Part shown: positions 1 to 7,911 of the stretch, piece after piece
Layout of the letters: every line of letters begins with the position of its first letter
How positions within the stretch are numbered: position 1 is the stretch's first letter
Assembly (NCBI GenBank): GCA_002684375.1
Contig: NYVC01000005.1
Span: forward strand, 1-11,729
Source: Marinovum sp.
Lineage (GTDB): Bacteria > Pseudomonadota > Alphaproteobacteria > Rhodobacterales > Rhodobacteraceae
Direction: 5' to 3'
Length of the DNA stretch: 11,729 nt
Notes under the pieces: generated by a model
Seen by the model: the letters and a program-made list of their open reading frames with translations, nothing else
Databases searched by the model: none
Told to the model about the DNA's origin: nothing
Program-made: the position numbers and the translations under genes

Positions 1-667
1 GGATCACTTTGGCCACCTCTTGCGCGGCCCATCGGTGTCGTATGGGCGAATTGGGCAATGCGGTGTCAGGCACGCCACCCTTGGCATGAATGCCAGTCTC
101 AATTAAACTGAGTCGGACGGCATTGACCCGAATGCCTTCGGGGGCCAGTTCGTCTGCCAAGCCTAGGGTAAAAGTCTCAATCGCAGCTTTACTGGCTGCA
201 TAGTCTATATATTCATGCGCCATGCCCTTACGGGCCGCCGTTGAACTTACATTGACGATCCCGCCTCCGTGATGGGCGCGCATATAGGCCACCGCATGGC
301 GCGCAACCTCGATTGCCGCCGCAACATTGAGAGAAAAAACTGCACTTACGCGGTCTGGTGTTAGATCTTTTATTGAGGCTTTCGGGGCGACAATCCCAGC
401 ATTGTTAACGAGGTTTAAAGCCGCATGCGGCAAGGCTGTGATCTGCTCAAACATCGCCGCGACAGCAGCCGGATCAGTGATATCGGCCCGAATGACCACG
501 GCCTCGCAACCTTAGACATTGACCATTTGGGCCACAGTGTCTGCGGATGCGCGATCGCTGCAGTAGTTTATAATGGCAGTATCATAGCTCTCGACAGCGG
601 CCGCCTGCGCAGTTGCGGCGCCAGTGCCGGCGCTTGCGCCAGTTACAAGTAAGGTTTTTCTCCTCAC
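1..667 (-). pseudogene. SDR-family oxidoreductase, interrupted by an in-frame stop (partial, C-terminus off the left edge)
   Basis: The reading frame begins at a GTG (complement of 665-667) 16 bases after the pepN stop, with AAGGGG just upstream. The protein opens RRKTLLVTGASAGTGAAT, which carries the Rossmann TGxxxGxG cofactor motif of classical short-chain dehydrogenases. After 51 codons the frame meets TAA at 514-512. The same frame then stays open with no further stop to position 1 and continues the family pattern: GCEAVVIRADITDP, LVNNAG, GGGIVNVSS, the catalytic YAASK and IRVNAV. The stop lies where relatives commonly have a small or polar residue before GxEA, and one C-to-T change in a CAA (Gln) codon would create it. 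Further oddities are LS where the family usually has PG after NAV, and Thr in place of the usual Ile in GxG. The substrate is unknown. It probably shared a transcript with pepN. Decay is the likeliest reading. A sequencing error, or reinitiation at an internal ATG, is possible. Confidence 0.8.
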
Positions 668-683
668 CGACCCCTTTGGCTGC

Positions 684-3233
684 TTACCCCAGAATGCGCG
701 CGACCATTTCAGTTGTATCGCGGCTGAGCCCTTTTGTCGCAAAAATCCGCCGGAGTTCCGTTTCGATCAGCTCCTTTCGGTGGCTGTCATACCGGCGCCA
801 CGTCTCAAAGGCGCTGCACATCCGCGCGGTGGTTTGGGGGTTCAGCGGATCCAGTTTGATTAGCCAGTCTGCCAACAGGGTATACCCTTTGCCCGAGGCG
901 TGGTGAAATCCGGCGGTTTTGCCGGCCAAAGCCCCAAGCGTGGCACGAAATCGGTTGGGATTTTTCATGTCAAAATCGGTATGCAGTGTCAGCGCCTGAG
1001 CAATATCTGCGGCCTTGTCTGGTGGAGCTGCGCTCACCTGTATTGCGAACCACTTATCAATTACTAGGCGGTCATTCTGCCATTCATTGTAAAAAGTATC
1101 CACGGCATCTGCGCCCTTTTCAGCCGTGAGCAAACAGGCGAAGGCGGCCAGTTTTTGGGTCATGTTGGTCGCGTTATCAAATTGCAACTGAGCCGCAGCG
1201 CCACCGTCGATCCGGGTGATCAATGCCAACACCTTGTTGCTCAAAGATCTGGCAGCCGACTGGGCGCTGTTGGGCGCATAGGCTTCCTGCACCTGATATT
1301 GGGCATACAAGCGTGGCAACAGATCCTGCAGGTGCTGGACAAGGCCAAGCGCCAGCGTTTCCCTAGCCTGCCAGATTGCATGGGGATCAGGGATATGGCC
1401 TTGGCTGTGCAAAGTGGTGGCGATATCATCTTCGCTGGGCAAAGACAGCGTCAATGCCCGAAAACTGGGATCCAGCGCATCGTCCCGCGCCACCGCCAAA
1501 AGTGCATCCAACAGGGCTGTTTCCGGTGGACTGTCATCAATGACCATTTTCACCAGCACGTTCCTGCCCAGCGCCTCACCCGCAGCCCATTTGTTGAACG
1601 GATCCGTGTCGTGGGCCAGTAAAAAAGCGAGGCGATCATTGCTAATTTCCTGTTCCAGAATAACTGGGGCGGAAAAATCTCGTAAAATGGACGGAGTTGG
1701 CCGACTGTTCAGCCCGTCAAACGAAAAACTCATTTCGCTTTGATTCAATTCCAGAACAGTCGTTGCCTGTACTTCCTTTCCGCTTGAATCCAACAGGCCG
1801 ACGGCGATGGGAATAACCCTTGGGTCTTTTTTCGATTGGCCCGGTGTCTCTGGGGTATGCTGTTTGAAATGGAGCATATACTGGCCATTTTCAAAGCTAT
1901 CGCGGACTGTCAGGCGCGGCGTGCCAGCTTGTTCGTACCATATTTTGAACTGGGTTAAATCGCGGCCGGTGCTGTCTTCGAAGACGGCCAACCAATCTTC
2001 GATGGTCGCAGCGTCCCCGTCATGGCGTTCAAAATATAACGCGACCGCCTTCGCATAGGACGTGTCGCCTATCAGCGTTTTAAGCATCCGGATCAGTTCC
2101 GCGCCTTTTTCATAGACAGTGGTCGTATAAAAATTATTGATCTCGACAAAGCTGTCTGGGCGCACCGGATGCGCCAGTGGGCCATTGTCTTCTCTAAACT
2201 GGCGACCACGCAGGTTAATGACGTCATTGATCCTTTTTACCGAAGCGCTGCGTCGGTCGGCGGTGAACTGGCTGTCGCGAAACACAGTCAGCCCCTCCTT
2301 GAGACAAAGCTGGAACCAGTCGCGACACGTGATGCGATTTCCAGTCCAGTTGTGGAAATACTCATGTGCGATAATTGCTTCGATACGTTCAAAATTGCTA
2401 TCGGTCGAAGTCTCAGGACTGGCGAGTACGCAAGACGAGTTGAAAATATTGAGCCCTTTGTTTTCCATCGCGCCCATATTGAAATCATCAACCGCGACAA
2501 TGTTAAAAATATCAAGGTCGTACTCGCGGTGATATTCTACTTCATCCCAGCGCATCGATGCCTTCAAAGCCTCCATGCCAAAGCTGCATTTGTCCTCATC
2601 TCCGGGACGGACCCAGATGTTTAAGTCAACATCTTTGCCCGATTGTGTGGTGAATTGATCGGCGTGATTAACAAGATTGCCTGCGACAAGCGCAAAGAGA
2701 TATGCGGGTTTTGGCCAGGGATCGTGCCACTCGACCCAGCCTTCGCCCTGTGCACTTGGATTGCCATTGGACAAAAGGACCGGCAGCTTGCTTTCAATCC
2801 GTACGGTAAAGCAAGCCATAACATCGGGGCGGTCTGGATAAAAGGTAATCTTGCGAAAGCCCTCGGCTTCGCACTGGGTGCAATACATGCCGCCCGACAT
2901 ATAAAGACCCTCAAGTGCGGTATTTGTTTCGGGGCTGATTTCCACCTCGGCTTCCCAAATGAACGCTGCGTCGGGAACGTCAACCGTGAGCCGCCCGTTT
3001 TCTATTTTTGGCGCGCATTCCTTGCCATCAATTTTGGCGCTGATCAAACGCATGTTTTCGCCGTTCAGCATAAAATTTTGCTGATCGCTGTCCGGATTAG
3101 GGCGAAACGCAACCCGGCTGAGGACGCGGGTTTGTGTCGGATGCAGGCGAAACGTAAGTTGGACGTCATCTACTAAATATGCGGGCGCGGCATAATCTTT
3201 TAAATAAATTGTTTGAGGGAACACTGCTTTCAT
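684..3233 (-). CDS. pepN: Aminopeptidase N (M1-family zinc metallopeptidase)
   Basis: This cytoplasmic zinc aminopeptidase removes N-terminal amino acids from peptides in the last stage of protein turnover. It is 849 residues long, close to E. coli PepN at 870. The exopeptidase motif GAMEN lies at residues 254-258. The zinc site HEYFH is at 290-294 (His290, His294, catalytic Glu291), and the third zinc ligand is Glu313 in LKEGLTVFRD. Tyr374 in TTTVYEKGAEL matches the transition-state Tyr381 of E. coli. All of these sit about seven residues earlier than in E. coli, as expected. The chosen ATG (3233-3231) is preceded by GGAGA with 5 bases of spacing and gives the typical MKAVFPQTIYLKDY start. 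An in-frame upstream start at 3275 lacks this support. There is no signal peptide. The C-terminal helical domain is complete, ending MVARILG. The gene is divergent from the photolyase-like gene, so both promoters must lie in the roughly 107-base gap between the two starts. I could not pick out a convincing -35/-10 pair there. Confidence 0.97.
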   Translation of the reverse strand: MKAVFPQTIYLKDYAAPAYLVDDVQLTFRLHPTQTRVLSRVAFRPNPDSDQQNFMLNGENMRLISAKIDGKECAPKIENGRLTVDVPDAAFIWEAEVEISPETNTALEGLYMSGGMYCTQCEAEGFRKITFYPDRPDVMACFTVRIESKLPVLLSNGNPSAQGEGWVEWHDPWPKPAYLFALVAGNLVNHADQFTTQSGKDVDLNIWVRPGDEDKCSFGMEALKASMRWDEVEYHREYDLDIFNIVAVDDFNMGAMENKGLNIFNSSCVLASPETSTDSNFERIEAIIAHEYFHNWTGNRITCRDWFQLCLKEGLTVFRDSQFTADRRSASVKRINDVINLRGRQFREDNGPLAHPVRPDSFVEINNFYTTTVYEKGAELIRMLKTLIGDTSYAKAVALYFERHDGDAATIEDWLAVFEDSTGRDLTQFKIWYEQAGTPRLTVRDSFENGQYMLHFKQHTPETPGQSKKDPRVIPIAVGLLDSSGKEVQATTVLELNQSEMSFSFDGLNSRPTPSILRDFSAPVILEQEISNDRLAFLLAHDTDPFNKWAAGEALGRNVLVKMVIDDSPPETALLDALLAVARDDALDPSFRALTLSLPSEDDIATTLHSQGHIPDPHAIWQARETLALGLVQHLQDLLPRLYAQYQVQEAYAPNSAQSAARSLSNKVLALITRIDGGAAAQLQFDNATNMTQKLAAFACLLTAEKGADAVDTFYNEWQNDRLVIDKWFAIQVSAAPPDKAADIAQALTLHTDFDMKNPNRFRATLGALAGKTAGFHHASGKGYTLLADWLIKLDPLNPQTTARMCSAFETWRRYDSHRKELIETELRRIFATKGLSRDTTEMVARILG

Positions 3234-3340
3234 CAAAATCTCCGCTGTGAGAGGCGTTTGTTTTTGCGACCGCACGCCCTAGAACCACCCTAATCGAAGT
3301 GTGTTAAATATCCTTTTAGGTGAGTAGGTATATAGAGCGA

Positions 3341-4924
3341 ATGCCGCAAGCTGCAATGCAAACATGCGTATCAAGTGATCTGGCCGCGGATCCTCTTACT
3401 CTGGTCTGGTTCAAACGTGACTTGCGCGTGACGGATCATCCGGCTTTGCAAAGCGCCGCATCTGGGCCAGGACGGGTGCTGCCGGTGTATATTATCGAGC
3501 CGGACTATTGGCACCTGCCGGATATGTCAGGACGACATTGGGGCTTTATCGCTGAATGCCTGCGCGATCTTCAAGCCGATCTGACGCGGCTGGGAACACC
3601 GCTTGCCCTTCGCGTTGGCGACGCGGTCCAGACGCTGGAAGACCTGCGGCAAAAATTTGGTTTCACACAGATGATCAGCCATATCGAAACGGGCAATCTT
3701 TGGAGTTTTGCCCGCGACCAAAGAGTGGCCAACTGGGCGCGGGCGCAGGGGGTGGTATGGAGCGAACTGCCGCAGTCAGCCGTCACCCGCGGGATTGCCA
3801 GAGCCAACCGCTGGGCCGACCGGCGCGGGCGCTTTGTCGCTGAGGCTGTTTCACCGATACCGCCTGTGCTGCGGGGGGTCAAACTGGAGCCCGGGACGTT
3901 GCCCTCTGCGGCGTCACTTGGACTGGTCGAGGGGCGTCCCGACACCTTGCAAGTGGGGGGACGACGTCAGGCCGAACGTGTGCTGGAGGATTTTTTACAG
4001 CGCCGTGGCCAACCCTACAGGCGCGCAATGTCGTCGCCCCTGTCGGCCGAGATGGCCTGTTCAAGGCTGTCGCCCTATTTGGCCTATGGGGCGATCACCG
4101 TACGCGAGGTTGTGCAGGCGACGGCCCGGCGGCAGGCTGAGTTGAAAGGCAGTCGCAGTGGCTGGCTCAGTAGCCTGTCTTCGTTTCAATCGCGTCTGGC
4201 TTGGCGGGACCACTTTACCCAGAAACTTGAGGATCAACCTGATATCGAAACCAAATGCCTGCATCCGGCCTATGAGGGGCTGCGACCAGAGGTGCCTGAT
4301 CCGGCGCTGTTTCTGGCCTGGAAAACCGGCCAAACCGGCGTGCCGTTTGTGGATGCCTGTATGCGCTATCTGATTGCCACCGGTTGGCTGAACTTTCGCA
4401 TGCGCGCCATGCTGATGTCGTTTGCCTCTTATCAGTTGTGGTTGGACTGGCGAAGCACTGGGCTGCACCTGGCGCGCCTGTTCACTGATTACGAGCCGGG
4501 CATTCACTGGCCGCAGGTTCAGATGCAGTCCGGAACAACCGGGATCAATACGATCCGTATTTATAATCCGGTCAAACAGGGGCTCGATCAGGATCCAGAG
4601 GGTATATTTACCCGCCGGTGGGTGCCGGAATTGGCACCAGTGCCAGATGTGTTTTTGCAAGAGCCCTGGCGCTGGGACGGGCGTGGCACGCTGCTGGGCG
4701 TTGCGTACCCCCGTCCTGTTGTGGACTTGAAAACGGCGGTCTCGCAAGCCCGTGATCGCGTCTGGGCGGTGCGCAGAGACCGGGGCTTTGCCGCCAAGGC
4801 TGGACAGATTGTAACTAAACATGCCAGCCGCAAAGATAGTGCGGGCCATTTTGTTAATGACCGCGCACCGCGGAGACCACGTCGGGCGTTGGGCGATGAC
4901 AGACAGATGAGTTTTGATTTGTAA
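3341..4924 (+). CDS. Cryptochrome/photolyase-family flavoprotein (divergent subfamily)
   Basis: This is a blue-light FAD protein of the DNA photolyase/cryptochrome superfamily, 527 residues from the ATG at 3341. The N-terminal antenna-type Rossmann domain begins at LVWFKRDLRVTDHPAL (about residues 21-36). The C-terminal FAD domain spans about 230-445, with SRLSPYL (241-247), GWLNFRMRAM (348-357), DYEPG (383-387), RIYNP (406-410) and TRRWVPEL (424-431). A basic tail ends QMSFDL. Aligned without gaps to E. coli PhrB from memory, it keeps Trp277, Arg342 and Trp359 (here W288, R353, W370). It replaces Glu274 by Arg285, Trp306 by Glu317, Asn341 by Phe352, Asn378 by His389, Trp382 by Val393 and Trp384 by Met395. 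A canonical CPD photolyase role therefore should not be assumed; another lesion specificity or photoreceptor function is possible. The start is uncertain: a GTG at 3320 and an ATG at 3356 are in frame. The gene overlaps the following DUF2256 gene. Confidence 0.9.
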   Translation: MPQAAMQTCVSSDLAADPLTLVWFKRDLRVTDHPALQSAASGPGRVLPVYIIEPDYWHLPDMSGRHWGFIAECLRDLQADLTRLGTPLALRVGDAVQTLEDLRQKFGFTQMISHIETGNLWSFARDQRVANWARAQGVVWSELPQSAVTRGIARANRWADRRGRFVAEAVSPIPPVLRGVKLEPGTLPSAASLGLVEGRPDTLQVGGRRQAERVLEDFLQRRGQPYRRAMSSPLSAEMACSRLSPYLAYGAITVREVVQATARRQAELKGSRSGWLSSLSSFQSRLAWRDHFTQKLEDQPDIETKCLHPAYEGLRPEVPDPALFLAWKTGQTGVPFVDACMRYLIATGWLNFRMRAMLMSFASYQLWLDWRSTGLHLARLFTDYEPGIHWPQVQMQSGTTGINTIRIYNPVKQGLDQDPEGIFTRRWVPELAPVPDVFLQEPWRWDGRGTLLGVAYPRPVVDLKTAVSQARDRVWAVRRDRGFAAKAGQIVTKHASRKDSAGHFVNDRAPRRPRRALGDDRQMSFDL

Positions 4925-5091
4925 TGGCGAAAATGCGACGCAAGGCGGATTTGGACAGCAAGCTGTGCTGCGTTTGTGGACGGCCGTTTTTCTGGCGTAA
5001 AAAATGGGCGAAAGTCTGGCACGAGGTGCTTTATTGCAGCAAAAAATGCCGATCCCAGAAGTCAAATTCTGATCCGGTGCGTCGATCCTAA
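4924..5091 (+). CDS. DUF2256-type four-cysteine mini-protein coupled to the photolyase-like gene
   Basis: This 55-residue basic protein starts at an ATG that shares one base with the photolyase-like gene's stop (TAATG at 4922-4926), so translation is probably coupled. Cys15 and Cys18 form a CxxC in KLCCVCGRPF, and Cys38 and Cys42 form a CxxxC in LYCSKKCR, enough for one zinc site. Between them is the conserved-looking FFWRKKWAKVWHEV. This layout (CVxCGRPFxWRKKW, then VxYCSxxC) matches what I recall of the DUF2256 family, whose function is uncharacterised. I also recall that such proteins often sit next to or are fused with photolyase/cryptochrome genes; that is from memory, not checked. The many Arg, Lys and Trp residues suggest nucleic acid or protein contact, but this is inference. 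The gene is short enough to be missed by automatic calling with a 60-residue cutoff. Confidence 0.88.
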   Translation: MAKMRRKADLDSKLCCVCGRPFFWRKKWAKVWHEVLYCSKKCRSQKSNSDPVRRS

Positions 5092-5104
5092 CTCTTTTGC
5101 AGGT

Positions 5105-5127
5105 ATTGGTTATCATTATTTACCAAT
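5105..5127. repeat. Inverted repeat upstream of glcB (ATTGGT-N11-ACCAAT)
   Basis: The two perfect 6-base arms, ATTGGT (5105-5110) and ACCAAT (5122-5127), flank an AT-rich 11-base spacer. They lie 66 bases before the glcB start, in the only sizeable gap upstream of that gene. Half-sites of the TTGGT/ACCAA type are known from FadR-subfamily GntR regulators such as PdhR and GlcC, but those normally have a spacing of about 3 bases. A regulator-binding site for glcB is therefore only a possibility. A chance repeat, or a weak hairpin in the leader, is the alternative. Confidence 0.35.
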
Positions 5128-5192
5128 CCTGTTGCCTATCGGAAACTTAGTCCCTAAACCGCGCTGTAAATTGGCGAATCTAGGGGAAAGAC

Positions 5193-7337
5193 ATGTCTGA
5201 CAGGATCGAAAAATATGGATTGAGAATCGCACGGTCGCTGGCAGATTTTATCGATCACGAAGCCTTGCCGGGCACCGGTGTTACCGCCGATCGTTTTTGG
5301 CAGGGTTTGTCGGACTTGGCGCATGACTTTGGCCCCAAAAACCGGTCGCTGGTGGCGCATCGCGAACTGTTGCAAAGCCAAATTGATGATTGGCACACTG
5401 CTCGCAAAGGCCAGCCACATGACGCCGGGGCTTATAAGGCGTTTTTGCAAGAGGTGGGTTATCTGATCCCCGAAGGTGCGGATTTTGAAGTGGAAACCTC
5501 AAACGTAGACCCTGAGATTGCGACGATATCGGGCGCACAGCTGGTGGTACCCGTGACCAATGCGCGCTTTGCATTGAACGCGGCAAACGCTCGCTGGGGG
5601 TCTTTATATGATGCGCTGTACGGTACGGATGCTTTGGGCGACTTGCCGGTGTCTGGTGGGTATGATGTGGCGCGGGGCGCGCGTGTGATCGCTTGGGGCC
5701 GGGCGCTTTTGGACCAATCCGTGCCTTTGACGGGTGCGAGTTGGGCTGCAGTGAAATCACTGAGTGTGAAGGATGGCGTACTTTTGGTTGACGGTGCTGG
5801 TCTTTCTGACGCGACGCAATTTGTCGGGTTTGGGGGCGATGGCGCGGCCCCGACCAGCGTTCTTTTGCGCAATAACGGCCTGCATCTTATTATCGAGATT
5901 GATGCCAACAGCCCTATCGGATCCACTGATTTGGCAGGCATTGCAGACATCCGGCTGGAGGCAGCGATATCGACAATCATGGATTGCGAAGACAGTGTTG
6001 CCACGGTGGATGCAGGTGACAAGGTCTTGGCCTATCGCAACTGGTTGGGCCTGATGCGCGGTGATCTGACCGAAGAAATCGTAAAAGGTGGCAAGTCCTA
6101 CACTCGAAAACTGAATCCCGACCTGAGGTTTGCCGCAGCTGACGGGGGAGAGGTGACGCTCAAAGGGCGCTCTTTGATGCTGGTACGCAATGTTGGCCAC
6201 TTGATGACCAATCCGGCTGTATTGGATCGCCATGGCAACGAGATCGACGAAGGTCTGTTGGATGCGCTGTGTACCAGTTTGATTGCGATACATGACCTGC
6301 AGCGGTCCGGTGGCAATTCGCTGCATGGCAGCGTCTATATCGTCAAACCCAAAATGCACGGTCCCGATGAAGTTGCCTTTTCAAGCGAGACCTTTGCAAA
6401 GGTCGAAGCGATATTGGGGCTTCCGGAAAACACCCTGAAAATGGGCATCATGGATGAGGAACGCCGCACATCGGCCAACCTGAAAGAATGCATCCGGGCT
6501 GCGAAAGCGCGGGTTGCGTTTATCAACACCGGATTTCTGGATCGCACTGGTGATGAAATACACACCAGTATGGAAGCGGGTCCGTTCTTGCGTAAAGGCG
6601 AGATGAAGACAACACCCTGGATTATCGCCTATGAAGATCGCAACGTTGATATCGGTCTGGCCTGCGGGCTTCAGGGCAAGGCCCAAATCGGCAAGGGCAT
6701 GTGGGCAATGCCTGACCGGATGGCGGATATGCTCTCGGCAAAGATTGGGCATCCGACTGCGGGGGCGTCTTGTGCCTGGGTGCCATCGCCCACTGCGGCG
6801 ACATTGCACGCGACCCATTACCACAACGTCGATGTCACGGCGCGTCAAAACGCGATCAAGGCCGCTGGCCCTCGCGGAACACTGGATGATCTGCTCACCG
6901 TGCCGGTGATGAGCGGCGAGAACCTTAGCGATGGCGAGATTGCCGAAGAGATTGAAAACAATGCACAGGGGATTTTAGGCTATGTTGTACGCTGGATCGA
7001 TCAGGGTGTTGGCTGTTCCAAAGTGCCCGACATTCACGATGTTGGCTTGATGGAAGACCGCGCAACCTGCCGCATTTCGTCTCAGGCACTGGCCAACTGG
7101 ATGCATCACGGCGTCGTGAGCCAAAACCAAGTGATGGCGGCCATGCAAAAGATGGCGGCTGTTGTCGATCGTCAGAATGCTGGTGATCCTGCCTATCGTG
7201 CCATGGCGCCCGGGTTTGACGGTATTGCGTTTCAGGCGGCCTGTGATCTGGTGTTTAAAGGCCGTATACAGCCGTCTGGGTATACCGAGCCGGTCCTCCA
7301 CGCGCGGCGGCTGGAGCTGAAAGCCGCAGGGCTCTAG
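5193..7337 (+). CDS. glcB: Malate synthase G
   Basis: The enzyme condenses glyoxylate with acetyl-CoA to give malate and CoA, in the cytoplasm, as the second step of glyoxylate assimilation. It is 714 residues, against 723 for E. coli malate synthase G, and full length. Recognisable blocks are [17 protein letters not shown] (about 262-278), [15 protein letters not shown] with the active-site Arg332, [14 protein letters not shown] with the magnesium ligand Glu422, [18 protein letters not shown] with the magnesium ligand Asp450, and [12 protein letters not shown] with the catalytic base Asp622. These correspond to E. coli Arg338, Glu427, Asp455 and Asp631. The start is fixed by AGGGG at 5182-5186, six bases before the ATG. 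A 101-base gap separates it from the DUF2256 gene, so it probably has its own promoter. It is followed by glcG. A minor oddity is Cys626 where relatives usually have Leu (MEDRATLRISSQ). Confidence 0.98.
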   Translation: MSDRIEKYGLRIARSLADFIDHEALPGTGVTADRFWQGLSDLAHDFGPKNRSLVAHRELLQSQIDDWHTARKGQPHDAGAYKAFLQEVGYLIPEGADFEVETSNVDPEIATISGAQLVVPVTNARFALNAANARWGSLYDALYGTDALGDLPVSGGYDVARGARVIAWGRALLDQSVPLTGASWAAVKSLSVKDGVLLVDGAGLSDATQFVGFGGDGAAPTSVLLRNNGLHLIIEIDANSPIGSTDLAGIADIRLEAAISTIMDCEDSVATVDAGDKVLAYRNWLGLMRGDLTEEIVKGGKSYTRKLNPDLRFAAADGGEVTLKGRSLMLVRNVGHLMTNPAVLDRHGNEIDEGLLDALCTSLIAIHDLQRSGGNSLHGSVYIVKPKMHGPDEVAFSSETFAKVEAILGLPENTLKMGIMDEERRTSANLKECIRAAKARVAFINTGFLDRTGDEIHTSMEAGPFLRKGEMKTTPWIIAYEDRNVDIGLACGLQGKAQIGKGMWAMPDRMADMLSAKIGHPTAGASCAWVPSPTAATLHATHYHNVDVTARQNAIKAAGPRGTLDDLLTVPVMSGENLSDGEIAEEIENNAQGILGYVVRWIDQGVGCSKVPDIHDVGLMEDRATCRISSQALANWMHHGVVSQNQVMAAMQKMAAVVDRQNAGDPAYRAMAPGFDGIAFQAACDLVFKGRIQPSGYTEPVLHARRLELKAAGL

Positions 7338-7374
7338 CACCGGCAGGCGATCAAAATAAAGCGTCCGGTGCTAT
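7336..7374. repeat. 9-base inverted repeat (hairpin) at the glcB stop, between glcB and glcG
   Basis: TAGCACCGG at 7336-7344 and CCGGTGCTA at 7366-7374 are perfect complements around a 21-base, AT-rich loop. The first arm overlaps the last bases of glcB, including its TAG stop. The RNA could form a stable GC-rich stem between glcB and glcG. No run of T follows, so it is not a classical intrinsic terminator. A 3'-end stabiliser or processing element that sets the ratio of glcB to glcG mRNA is a plausible role, but is inference. Confidence 0.5.
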
Positions 7375-7421
7375 AGCCGGGCAAGTCTTCCTTTTCTTGA
7401 CAACCCAAATAGGAGTTTCCC

Positions 7422-7850
7422 ATGGCCAGTATCACCGTGAACAAAGCCCGCGCCATTATTCGAAAAACACTGGAAAAAGGTACCGAGTTGGCACTGAAAC
7501 CACTTTCTGTAATAGTTTTGGATGACGGGGGTCATGCCATCGCCTTTGAACGCTCTGATGGCGCGGCGCCGGGACGTTTTGGCATTGCCCACGGCAAAGC
7601 TTTTGGCGCGGTTATGCTGGGAATGGCTGGCCAAGCACAGATGGCCCGCGCCGAACAACAAGCCTATTTTATGGCTGCAGTAAACGGCGTTTTTGGTGGT
7701 GCGGTTGTGCCGGTGCCGGGCGGCGTGTTGGTGCGTGACAAGAAAGGCAAAGTCATTGGTGCCGTCGGAGTTACCGGTGACACATCCGACAATGACGAGA
7801 TCGCCGCACTGGCAGGTGTCGCTGCCGCTGGGTTTGAAGGGAACGCGTGA
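7422..7850 (+). CDS. glcG: GlcG/HbpS-family protein (putative heme or small-molecule binding)
   Basis: This 142-residue protein is a single GlcG/HbpS domain. The signature stretches are LSVIVLDDGGHAIAFERSDGA (about residues 28-48), GKAFGAVMLGMAG (about 59-71), VPVPGGVLVRDKKGKVIGAVGVTGDT (about 91-116) and the closing DNDEIAALAGVAAA. The family name comes from glcG of the E. coli glycolate operon. Its biochemical role there is not settled, and streptomycete HbpS members bind heme. AGGAG at 7411-7415 is six bases before the ATG and supports the start. It has no signal peptide. It follows glcB by 84 bases on the same strand, with a hairpin in the gap. In E. coli the order is glcG then glcB, so this locus is rearranged. 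No glcDEF genes are visible. The gene symbol rests on family membership and this neighbour. Confidence 0.88.
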   Translation: MASITVNKARAIIRKTLEKGTELALKPLSVIVLDDGGHAIAFERSDGAAPGRFGIAHGKAFGAVMLGMAGQAQMARAEQQAYFMAAVNGVFGGAVVPVPGGVLVRDKKGKVIGAVGVTGDTSDNDEIAALAGVAAAGFEGNA

Positions 7851-7898
7851 TATTGAGTTCCTTGATTGGTTGGCTATTGTGGGATTGTATCACTAGTT

Positions 7899-7902
7899 GA
7901 GG
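7899..7902 (+). promoter_or_regulatory. Ribosome binding site choosing the GTG start of the PuuD-like gene
   Basis: GAGG lies nine bases before the GTG at 7912. It overlaps the alternative in-frame TTG at 7897 and directly abuts the one at 7903, so neither of those starts can use it. It therefore favours GTG 7912. Confidence 0.55.
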
Positions 7903-7911
7903 TTGCCCACC

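Noticed and set aside
1..667. Two separate short genes split by the TAA
   Set aside because: Both parts continue one SDR domain in the same frame; neither half alone has both the cofactor-binding motif and the catalytic Tyr-Lys.
3234..3340. Divergent promoters between pepN and the photolyase-like gene
   Set aside because: They must exist somewhere in this gap or just beyond it, but the AT-rich hexamers seen (for example around 3303-3310) have no convincing partner -35 element, so no site is annotated.
4061..5116. 351-codon minus-strand open frame opposite the photolyase-like and DUF2256 genes
   Set aside because: It is antisense to two well-supported genes, shows no family motif, and is explained by GC-rich codon bias on the opposite strand.
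5757..6359. 200-codon minus-strand open frame inside glcB
   Set aside because: It is a shadow of malate synthase G, whose catalytic motifs are all on the plus strand.
7397..7402. Perfect TTGACA -35-like hexamer before glcG
   Set aside because: At the normal 16-18 base spacing there is no -10-like sequence; that position falls on the start codon, so it is not a usable promoter for glcG.
7847..7893. GTGATA...TATCAC inverted repeat between glcG and the PuuD-like gene
   Set aside because: The arms are only six bases around a 35-base loop with no T tract, so it is weak and likely chance.
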